This document shows, piece after piece, positions 1 through 6,346 of a stretch of 16,759 nucleotides of DNA. The notes below the pieces were generated by a model. That model had not been told where the DNA came from, made no database searches, and worked only from the letters and a program-made list of their open reading frames with translations. This DNA is from JBKHBQ01 sp046542305 (GTDB lineage: Bacteria; Bacteroidota; Bacteroidia; Bacteroidales; 4484-276). The DNA lies in the NCBI GenBank assembly GCA_046542305.1, contig JBKHBQ010000060.1, positions 1 through 16,759 of the forward strand, given 5' to 3'. The position numbers were made by a program, and so were the translations under genes. Each line of letters opens with the position of its first letter. Positions within the stretch are counted from its first letter, which is position 1.

Positions 1-69
1 GGTTAAAGGGAGCAGAATAATTTTCTTCTCATCTGGAAAAAGTTAAACCACACAGCCAGTTAAGATGCT

Positions 70-116
70 TGAGGAGTTGCGGGGCGGCGGCAGAGCCGCC
101 GCCCCGCAACTCCTCA
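70..116. repeat. Perfect GC-rich inverted repeat (22-bp stem, 3-nt loop), possible terminator
   Basis: Positions 71-91 and 95-115 are exact reverse complements around an AGA loop (92-94), and the outer T70/A116 also pair. The stem is very GC-rich in its inner part and stands in AT-rich surroundings. It lies about 55 nt past the stop codon of the minus-strand response regulator, so it may end that operon. Neither side has a T tract, so it is not a textbook intrinsic terminator. It could instead be a dispersed palindromic repeat or an RNA-stabilising hairpin. Confidence 0.7.
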
Positions 117-171
117 TTTCAAATTCGTGAAATTCTTGGTCTTCTGATCGGAGCGAAGAATAACCGGGAGA

Positions 172-1512
172 TTATAGATCTATTCCCAGTTGACTTATTT
201 TATTGTATAGTGTTTTGCGGTCGATGTTGAGGTTTTTGGCTGCGAGCGATTTATTGTAGTTGGCTTCGCGCAGCGCTCTTTCGAGCACCATTCGTTCGGC
301 TTCGTGTGCCGCATCTCTCAGGTCGAGGGTTTCACTTACCTGTACCTGCGGAATATTTTCCTTTACAATATCATCCTTCAGTTCCTCGGGCAGGCATTCG
401 ATCGTCACCACATTTTCGCGGGCGATCAGCACGCTTCTTTTCACCACATTCCTTAGTTCCCGCAGGTTTCCGAACCATTCGTAGCTTTTAAAGGCGTGCG
501 TTACCCTTGCATCGAAATCTTCTACCTCCTTGCCAAGATCATGGTTTGCTTCAGCAAGAAAATGCTTTGCAAATATCATGATGTCGTCGCCGCGTTCGCG
601 GATGGGCGGCAGTTCCAGCTTGAACTCGTTGATGCGGTGGTACAGATCTTCCCTGAATTGACCTTCTTCCACAGCCTTCATCAGGTTGCTGTTGGTGGCC
701 GAAATGATGCGTACATCTACCGGAATGGTTTTGCTGTCGCCCACGCGGGTGATCACCTTGTGCTGAATGGCCCTGAGCAGCTTCACCTGTGTTTCGTAGC
801 TGAGGTTGCCGATCTCGTCGAGGAAAATAGTGCCTCCGTTGGCCTGCTGAAAATATCCCGATTTATTGGAGATGGCACCCGTAAAAGATCCTTTAATGTG
901 GCCAAAAAGCTCACTGGCTGCCAGCTCCTTGGGAATGGCCCCACAATCGATGGCCATGAATTTCTTGTTTTTGCGCTTGCTGTGGTTATGAATAAGCCTG
1001 GCGATATATTCCTTGCCAGAGCCGGTTTCGCCCTGTATCAGCACCGACATATCCGTAGGAGCTACCAGCTTGGCCTGGTCGATAAGCTCGAGCATGTTCT
1101 TGCAGTTGCCGGTAATGAAATCCTTGTCAACTTTTGGTTCGGCCGAATCCCTGCGGCGGATGGCTTTTTTTACGATATTGCTGATCTCCTCTGGATAAAT
1201 AGGCTTGGTTACATAATCGAAGGCGCCTGTTTTAATGGTTTCAACAGCCACCCTGATTTCGGCGTATGCCGTCATCATTATAACGGGCAGGTCGGGCCTT
1301 ACCTGTCGGATGTGCTTCAATAGTTCAGCGCCATTAATGTCGGGAAGCCGGATATCGCATAATACTGCATCAATTTCTTCTTCACGCAGCAATTCCAGGG
1401 CGGGTTTTCCTTTGGTAAGGGTATAGGTTTTATACCCCTCGCGCTTAAAGAAATTATCCAGAAGGCTAATGATGTAATGATCATCATCAATGATCAGGAT
1501 GTTCTTTTTCAT
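172..1512 (-). CDS. Sigma-54-dependent response regulator (NtrC family), REC-AAA+-Fis HTH
   Basis: This 446-residue protein is an enhancer-binding activator of sigma-54 RNA polymerase. The receiver domain (about 1-120) has the acidic cluster D9-D11, phospho-acceptor D53 in CDIRLP, T81 and K103. The AAA+ domain (about 133-365) has Walker A GETGSGKE (161-168), Walker B FLDE (D232/E233) and a sigma-54 contact loop reading GSFTGA (208-213) instead of the usual GAFTGA. A Fis-type helix-turn-helix occupies about 416-442. It lies 61 nt after the hybrid kinase on the same strand, so the two are probably co-transcribed, and the kinase's HPt domain is the likely phosphodonor for D53. The ATG at 1512 starts the receiver fold directly; no clear Shine-Dalgarno sequence precedes it. 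The family call is secure; the target genes are unknown. Confidence 0.95.
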   Translation of the reverse strand: MKKNILIIDDDHYIISLLDNFFKREGYKTYTLTKGKPALELLREEEIDAVLCDIRLPDINGAELLKHIRQVRPDLPVIMMTAYAEIRVAVETIKTGAFDYVTKPIYPEEISNIVKKAIRRRDSAEPKVDKDFITGNCKNMLELIDQAKLVAPTDMSVLIQGETGSGKEYIARLIHNHSKRKNKKFMAIDCGAIPKELAASELFGHIKGSFTGAISNKSGYFQQANGGTIFLDEIGNLSYETQVKLLRAIQHKVITRVGDSKTIPVDVRIISATNSNLMKAVEEGQFREDLYHRINEFKLELPPIRERGDDIMIFAKHFLAEANHDLGKEVEDFDARVTHAFKSYEWFGNLRELRNVVKRSVLIARENVVTIECLPEELKDDIVKENIPQVQVSETLDLRDAAHEAERMVLERALREANYNKSLAAKNLNIDRKTLYNKISQLGIDL

Positions 1513-1573
1513 TCACACTTGGCTTTAATGTTAATCTTTGCAAAAATACAACAAAATAATTAACAGACAGGAA

Positions 1574-3889
1574 TTACATTTGTTTGAGGAAATTTGATTT
1601 GGCGTTCTTAATCAGGCGAATACCGTTGGCAATGTCATCTACAGCTGCTTTTATCAGGTCCGGATCTTTATTATATTTTTCCTTTCTTAAATATTTGTTT
1701 TCAATTTTCCTGATCATCCCGCTGGCTTTTTTTATACCGAGTTGTTCCATCGAAGGCAGCAGCCGGTGTGCTGATTCGGCAATGGCAGGATAATCATCCC
1801 TGTCGAAGGCTGTTTTGATATCCTTTAACAGTGTGGTGCTGTTTTCGATAAAACTGTCGATCATCAGCAGGAAAAATTCGCTGTCGCCTTTTGTGATCCG
1901 CAGAAGTTCATCAAGGTTGAATTCTTCAATGCTTTCCTGTTTTTGTTCATCTTCGGTAGTGAATGTTTCTATCTGGCTGGTCATTCCTGAAAGTTTTTCA
2001 TATACATTATTTTCTTTGAACGGTTTCAGGATTATGTCGTCCATTCCTGCTTTCATGTATTGTTCGATGTGGCTTTTCATTACGTTGGCTGTCATGGCAA
2101 TGATTTTTGTGCTGCCCTTCAATTTGTGCACACCTTCCACGTTTCTGATGTGATAAGCCACGTCGAGGCCATTGATACCGGGCATATTAATGTCGAGCAG
2201 GATAATATCATATTTTCCCGGTTCGAACAGGCTGATGGCTTCGTCACCAGAGCCGGCAAAATCTGTTTTTATCTGTAGCTCGTTCAGAATAACCTTGCCG
2301 AGCATGCGGTTTACCGGATCATCGTCGACAAACAGAATGTTCAGGTGGTTCAGCGGGATTCGGGGGCGAGATAGTTTTTCCTGTTCAGGGATCATTTCTG
2401 CTTTGTCGGTTTTATTAAAAGTCATGGTAAAGGCGAAAGTTGAACCTTTGCCGGGTGTGCTTTTGGCGGTTAACCTTCCTCCCTGTTTTTCCACAAGATC
2501 TTTGCTGATGGTAAGCCCCAGCCCGGTTCCCGAATAATTGCGCCCGATGGTATTGTCAACCTGTTGAAAAGGCTTGAAGATTTTTTGGAGATCCTTCTGT
2601 TCAATGCCGATACCGGTATCGGAAATTTCAAAGCGTACTGTTAACATGTCGATGGTATCCCTTATGGGGGCAGCTTTCAGGACGATTCTGCCTTTTTCAG
2701 TAAATTTTATGGCATTGCTCACCAGGTTGATGAGGATTTGCCGCAGTTTGCCGGGATCGCCCACCACCACTTCGTCAAGCGACAGATCGAGCAGGGTTTT
2801 GTACTCCAGCCCTTTCTCCTTGTATTTAAGTTCCATCAAATCCTTTACGGCTTTTAGCACCCTGCTGATCTTAAAGGGAATTTTCTCGAAAGTGATCTGG
2901 CGCGAATCGATTTTGGACAAAATCAGGATTTCGTCGATGATCGACAGCAGGTGCTCCGAAGAATTGTGGATCACCTCCAGAAATTCAATTTGTTTGCGGG
3001 TGAGCCGGGTTTTGCTCAACTGTTCTGAAAATCCGATGATGGCGTTGAGTGGCGTACGGATTTCGTGCGACATTTTAGCGATAAAGTTTCCCTTGGCTTT
3101 ATTGGCTTCATCAGCCTCCTTTTTTGAAATTTTTAGTTTTTCTTCTACCAGCTTGGTGTCGGTAATATTTTGAAGAATGATTACGCAGCACATTTCCATG
3201 TCGTCGCTGATGAGCGGGATCAGCCGGACGGAGTAGAAATCATTTCCCGCCTCGAATTCGCGGCTCACCGGGGTAGATTCGAACGCGATCTTGAGCAGGG
3301 GGCGGAGCATGCGAACGATTTCAGGTAAAAAATAATCGAACAGGTTTTTTTGTTCGCTGTCGGGTGGGGCCCATCCCTGGCGGTGGGTTTCGCTGCCCAC
3401 GCTGCATTTAATGTTGTATCTTTTATCGATCAGGAACATGTCCAGACCAGGCACGTTTTCAGCAAGCGTTTTGTAGCATTGCAGCTTTTCCATTTCCCGG
3501 TGGTGCCAGTCGAGGATATCGTAGAAAGGCAGCCCCGATTCCACATATTTTATCTTTCCTTTTTCGCGCTCGGATTCGATCTTGCTGAAGTGGGCCAGAA
3601 TTTTCACCGGATGCCCTCCGGAGTGCAGGTGATGCATTTCGCGCCTGGGACGGCAAACATGTTCGTGGGCAGATTTCTCCTGGATTTCAGAAATATCAGG
3701 CAGGCTGTCGTTGGTAAAGAGGGCATGGATATTTTTTCCGGTTAGCTGATCGCTGTTTTCATATCCCAAAAATTCCAGTGCGGGACGGTTGATTTGGTTC
3801 ACGTTCCAGTCCTCGTCATATATAATTACCGGATTCGGTAAGCCTTCCAAAATTTTTTCCTTCATTGTTTCATAGGTTTTTACCTGCAT
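1574..3889 (-). CDS. Soluble hybrid histidine kinase, PAS-PAS-HisKA-HATPase-REC-HPt
   Basis: A 771-residue cytoplasmic sensor kinase without membrane helices. Two PAS-like domains (about 10-120 and 135-245) precede a HisKA domain with H-box MSHEIRTPLN (phospho-His H275), a HATPase with N box (N392), DTGIGI (D424) and GTGLGL, a receiver domain with D566 in LLDINMP and K622, and a C-terminal HPt domain with H708 in AHRLLPSMEQLG. Phosphate can thus run H275 to D566 to H708 and on to the adjacent NtrC-like regulator. The HPt motif departs from the common HxLKG form. A frame-open TTG lies at 3910, but the ATG at 3889 is preferred; another ATG lies at 3865. The signal is not evident; the first PAS has a His-rich strand. 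It is divergent from the Usp gene, with a palindrome between them. Confidence 0.93.
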   Translation of the reverse strand: MQVKTYETMKEKILEGLPNPVIIYDEDWNVNQINRPALEFLGYENSDQLTGKNIHALFTNDSLPDISEIQEKSAHEHVCRPRREMHHLHSGGHPVKILAHFSKIESEREKGKIKYVESGLPFYDILDWHHREMEKLQCYKTLAENVPGLDMFLIDKRYNIKCSVGSETHRQGWAPPDSEQKNLFDYFLPEIVRMLRPLLKIAFESTPVSREFEAGNDFYSVRLIPLISDDMEMCCVIILQNITDTKLVEEKLKISKKEADEANKAKGNFIAKMSHEIRTPLNAIIGFSEQLSKTRLTRKQIEFLEVIHNSSEHLLSIIDEILILSKIDSRQITFEKIPFKISRVLKAVKDLMELKYKEKGLEYKTLLDLSLDEVVVGDPGKLRQILINLVSNAIKFTEKGRIVLKAAPIRDTIDMLTVRFEISDTGIGIEQKDLQKIFKPFQQVDNTIGRNYSGTGLGLTISKDLVEKQGGRLTAKSTPGKGSTFAFTMTFNKTDKAEMIPEQEKLSRPRIPLNHLNILFVDDDPVNRMLGKVILNELQIKTDFAGSGDEAISLFEPGKYDIILLDINMPGINGLDVAYHIRNVEGVHKLKGSTKIIAMTANVMKSHIEQYMKAGMDDIILKPFKENNVYEKLSGMTSQIETFTTEDEQKQESIEEFNLDELLRITKGDSEFFLLMIDSFIENSTTLLKDIKTAFDRDDYPAIAESAHRLLPSMEQLGIKKASGMIRKIENKYLRKEKYNKDPDLIKAAVDDIANGIRLIKNAKSNFLKQM

Positions 3890-3955
3890 CCCTGTAGGAA
3901 AAATCAGCAATATAGCATTTTTTTTTACACGTGTTGAATTAGTTCTACGAGTCCC

Positions 3956-3963
3956 TGATTTTG
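3956..3963 (+). promoter_or_regulatory. Candidate Bacteroidota sigma-70 promoter for the Usp operon
   Basis: TGATTTTG resembles the TAnnTTTG -7 element with one mismatch, and a TTG at 3934-3936 lies 19 nt upstream, as expected for the -33 element. Transcription would start near 3970 and give a leader of about 110 nt that contains the palindrome at 3982-4002. This is a motif match only. Confidence 0.35.
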
Positions 3964-3981
3964 TGTACGTTCCTGATAGTA

Positions 3982-4002
3982 CTGTAAATTCCCGATTTAC
4001 AG
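3982..4002. promoter_or_regulatory. Palindrome between divergent operons, candidate operator
   Basis: CTGTAAAT (3982-3989) and ATTTACAG (3995-4002) are exact 8-bp inverted arms around TCCCG. A related half-site, AGTACTGT (3978-3985) and AGTACAGT (4006-4013), is repeated directly 28 bp apart. The site lies between the hybrid kinase (minus) and the Usp gene (plus), where a shared regulator, perhaps the phosphorelay's own output, could bind. A leader-RNA hairpin is the alternative. Confidence 0.45.
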
Positions 4003-4082
4003 AAGAGTACAGTGTTTTTAAAGATTCAGGAGAATTGGTACAAATTTAGAGCCGAAAACTCTTAAATTAACAGGACTTGATA

Positions 4083-4940
4083 ATGGCAATTAATAAACTA
4101 CTGGTAATAACGGAACTTGATGAGCTCTCGGACAAGGTGAGTGAGTTTGCCGTGGAGCTGGCCGAACGCCTCAGACATAAAGAGATGATACTGTTGAACC
4201 TGATCGTACCTGCACACTCGCAGGCTTTTGCTGCTTCTGGTGATGTTTTTCAGGCGGAAGGCGACATGGCCAGCCGCTTTAACCTTACCCTGATGGAAAA
4301 ACATAAAAAACTGGTTGAAGCGCGTGCTGCCGAACTATCTACCGATGCAGTGGAAGTAAAGCCCTACGTGCGGTTCAACGATAGCAAAACCGATCTGAAT
4401 GAATATGCACGATATTTTGATGCCGACCTGATCCTTTCGGGCAGCCGTGATGCAGGAACATTCCTGGAAAAGCTGTTTGGCTCAGACACTGACAAAATGG
4501 TGAGAAAAACGGACTTTCCGATGATCATTCTCAAAAACGAATCCGAAACATCTGAAATCAGGGACATCGGTCTGGCCATTGATGTGGATGATGAAAATCC
4601 AAACGGGATTGATGAGGTGATCGATTTTGCCAACGCACTCGGCGTGAAGCTGCAACTTGTGCATGTGATTACGGATAAAAACAAACATACACCCGATGAA
4701 GCCATCAGCAAGCTTAGAGAACTGGCCATCGCAAAGCGATTGAAGAACTACGCCATCAATGTGGTGAACAACAGCAACCTGGAGCACGGACTGCGCAGCT
4801 TCATCAGGAAATACAACCCGGATATGATGGCTGTGCTATCGCAGGGTAAAGGAAAACTGCACAACCTGATTTACGGAAGCAGTACCAGGGATATCATTAA
4901 AGAAACGGAAAAACCTGTACTGATTTGTAAAATGAGTTAG
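4083..4940 (+). CDS. Tandem-domain universal stress protein (UspA family)
   Basis: A 285-residue cytoplasmic protein made of two Usp folds, about 1-155 and 160-285. The first begins KLLVITELDELSDK and ends with a nucleotide-binding-type segment, GSRDAG then LFGSDTDK followed by PMIIL. The second begins IGLAIDV and ends GKGKLHNLIYGSSTRD then PVLIC. Both resemble the G-2x-G-9x-G(S/T) motif of ATP-binding Usp proteins, the second less exactly. The ATG at 4083 is chosen over an in-frame TTG at 4077 because AGGA at 4072-4075 is well spaced for it. It heads a two-gene operon with the STAS-like gene 19 nt downstream and diverges from the hybrid kinase operon. Usp proteins are stress- and energy-state binding proteins; the exact role here is not visible. 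Confidence 0.9.
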   Translation: MAINKLLVITELDELSDKVSEFAVELAERLRHKEMILLNLIVPAHSQAFAASGDVFQAEGDMASRFNLTLMEKHKKLVEARAAELSTDAVEVKPYVRFNDSKTDLNEYARYFDADLILSGSRDAGTFLEKLFGSDTDKMVRKTDFPMIILKNESETSEIRDIGLAIDVDDENPNGIDEVIDFANALGVKLQLVHVITDKNKHTPDEAISKLRELAIAKRLKNYAINVVNNSNLEHGLRSFIRKYNPDMMAVLSQGKGKLHNLIYGSSTRDIIKETEKPVLICKMS

Positions 4941-4959
4941 AAATGAAAAAAGATTGACT

Positions 4960-5394
4960 ATGTACAAGCAAATTTTTGATAACAATCTTATCACCATCGG
5001 ATTCGATGAAGAAGACCGGATCATGGTGGTGGACTGGAAGCAAAACTGCGGAAACATTGTGGAAAACCAGCACAGCGAGGAGCAGGCGGTTATCCGCAAA
5101 TACATCAATACGGAGCGGCCGAGGAAGCTTCTGGTGGACATGTCATCGTGCGTGTACCATATCAAGCCTGATACGGCACCGTGGTACGAGAATACGCTGT
5201 TTTCGATGTATACCGACCTGTCGCCAAAACGCATCGCGCTGATTATCCCAAGAAATCTTTTCGAACATGCATTTTTTGATGCAGCGCGTTCGCGCGAAAA
5301 CGCAGATCCGAATACACGGATACAGTATTTCGACGATTTGAAGAAAGCCAAATACTGGCTGATCCATGCCGAGCCGCTGAGTACACAGATTTAA
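4960..5394 (+). CDS. Small STAS/SpoIIAA-like protein
   Basis: A 144-residue soluble protein with alternating strands and helices: a strand pair ITIGFDEEDRIMVVDW, a helix with EEQAVIRKYI, then KLLVDMSSCVY and RIALIIP strands, a helix with HAFFDAARS, and a final strand and helix RIQYFDDLKKAKYWL. This order and the RKLLVDM strand are typical of the SpoIIAA-like STAS fold found as single-domain proteins in Bacteroidota. The canonical phospho-Ser position of anti-sigma antagonists cannot be confirmed by eye, although two serines follow the VDM strand. The start is the ATG at 4960, not the TTG six bases upstream. It follows the Usp gene by 19 nt and precedes a terminator, so the pair forms one unit. 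The family call is a fold impression, not a database match. Confidence 0.6.
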   Translation: MYKQIFDNNLITIGFDEEDRIMVVDWKQNCGNIVENQHSEEQAVIRKYINTERPRKLLVDMSSCVYHIKPDTAPWYENTLFSMYTDLSPKRIALIIPRNLFEHAFFDAARSRENADPNTRIQYFDDLKKAKYWLIHAEPLSTQI

Positions 5395-5440
5395 ATACCC
5401 ATTCATAAATATCTTTCATCACACATTGGATAACAACAAT

Positions 5441-5476
5441 AAACCCGGAACACCGCTTCGGCGTTCCGGGTTTTTT
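5441..5476 (+). terminator. Intrinsic terminator of the Usp-STAS operon
   Basis: AAACCCGGAAC (5441-5451) pairs with GTTCCGGGTTT, and an inner CCG/CGG pair closes a CTT loop after one A/C mismatch; TTTTTT ends the structure at 5476. It lies 47 nt after the STAS-like stop and between convergent genes, so it may also slow transcription from the minus-strand membrane protein gene, although its T run on that side is weaker. Confidence 0.9.
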
Positions 5477-5499
5477 ATGCATTGACATTCAAGTAAATA

Positions 5500-5874
5500 T
5501 TAGATAAAAAGGGCGTATAAAATTGCAATGAAAAGAAAAATCAGCATAATCCAGAAAAAGACCGTTAACGCTACTGCCGGGGCTTCGGCACCCGGCTCGG
5601 TTTCAGTTGGCGGGGTTCTTCGCCGTGGCGGGGTTGCGGCTGCCAGAATAATGGCAAACAGCAAAATAAAAAATAATGTGGTGAACCATCCGAACCCATA
5701 ATATTCCGGTCCGACCGGTGGTATCCACAATTCCGCGACCAACCCTGCAAGTACCAGCACCAGCAGAAATGTCCAGAAACTTCCCCATGGACCTCTCACA
5801 TTAAGGGCAAAAGCGAAAATGAGTCCGATAAATACAGCGCCTAAAATGGTGAGTAATACTTCAACAAATCCCAT
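5500..5874 (-). CDS. Small four-helix membrane protein, function unknown
   Basis: A 124-residue, very hydrophobic protein with four predicted membrane helices at about 4-24, 33-50, 60-80 and 100-123. A polar loop with PPRRRTPPTETEPGAEAP lies between helices 3 and 4; the arginines suggest that this loop begins on the cytoplasmic side. No catalytic or binding motif is visible and I do not recognise the family. The gene stands alone, convergent with the Usp-STAS operon and divergent from the sensor operon at 6347. A sequence close to the sigma-54 -24/-12 consensus lies upstream (5908-5923), so it may be a target of one of the two NtrC-type regulators in this window. ATG at 5874. Confidence 0.75.
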   Translation of the reverse strand: MGFVEVLLTILGAVFIGLIFAFALNVRGPWGSFWTFLLVLVLAGLVAELWIPPVGPEYYGFGWFTTLFFILLFAIILAAATPPRRRTPPTETEPGAEAPAVALTVFFWIMLIFLFIAILYALFI

Positions 5875-5907
5875 AATTCATTTTTTTTTGATTAGCAAAA
5901 AATGCTA

Positions 5908-5923
5908 TGAAAAAACTGTGCCA
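5908..5923 (-). promoter_or_regulatory. Candidate sigma-54 (-24/-12) promoter of the membrane protein gene
   Basis: On the minus strand this reads TGGCACAGTTTTTTCA against the consensus TGGCACnnnnnTTGCA: the whole -24 block TGGCAC matches, spacing is correct, and the -12 block is TTTCA with one mismatch, at the conserved G. Transcription would begin near 5898, giving a leader of about 24 nt before the ATG at 5874. Confidence 0.45.
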
Positions 5924-6284
5924 TACAACCGTAACAAATCATGCTGTGGAAATGTGGAGGAGCTTACCCACAGATTGTGAACATGGCGGCATCTTCAGGT
6001 TTACGGCCGTCGCGCTTCGGTCACCAAACGATCAGCGACTATGAAGAAGCGTTCTCCGAAACAGGGGCTGTTGATCTTTTGTCCGGTAAAACAGCCGAAG
6101 GATGGACCTGCTAATGTTGAAATTTTAAACACCTGTTGAATATCCTTACACTTTGCCGGCCACACTGATATTCCTTGCAGGTATTCAATTGTATTATGAT
6201 CGTTGATGAGTAATTCAACACTGCATTTGCTTTGTAAATGAATGGCTATAATGTATTGATCACATTTGCAGCAGTTAAGAGATT

Positions 6285-6300
6285 TGGTATTAAAGTTGAA
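6285..6300 (+). promoter_or_regulatory. Weak candidate sigma-54 promoter of the sensor operon
   Basis: TGGTATTAAAGTTGAA has the GG of the -24 element and TTG of the -12 element at the correct spacing, but the -12 C is A and two -24 positions differ. Transcription would start near 6311, about 36 nt before the ATG at 6347. If real, the NtrC-type regulator of this operon could control its own synthesis. Confidence 0.25.
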
Positions 6301-6346
6301 AACATATTAGGCGCTGAATTATTTAAGATGCAAAAAAAATGAAATC

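Larger units (their letters stand above)
5875..6346. other. 472-bp intergenic region upstream of the sensor operon
   Basis: This divergent spacer separates the membrane protein gene (minus) from the binding-protein/GcvH fusion gene (plus). It holds one strong and one weaker candidate sigma-54 site (5908-5923 minus, 6285-6300 plus) and an inverted repeat GAATATC...GATATTC with a spacer of about 24 nt near 6140-6176, which could be an operator. A 57-codon frame at 5941-6114 has no recognised homology or clear ribosome-binding site and is not called. A TATAAT at 6247-6252 lacks a convincing -35 partner. Confidence 0.6.

Noticed and set aside
496..1323. Long plus-strand frame of 275 codons opposite the response regulator
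   Set aside because: It is the antisense shadow of a gene with all NtrC motifs and shows no family features of its own.
4036..4055. Sigma-54-like sequences on both strands before the Usp and kinase genes
   Set aside because: TGGTACAAATTTAGAG and its opposite-strand counterpart lack the -12 GC; a TAAATTTG -7 element overlaps on the minus strand but has no -33 partner.
5941..6114. 57-codon frame (MLWKCGGAYPQ...) in the spacer before the sensor operon
   Set aside because: No ribosome-binding site, no recognisable family, and the spacer carries regulatory-looking sequence; it cannot be supported as a gene.
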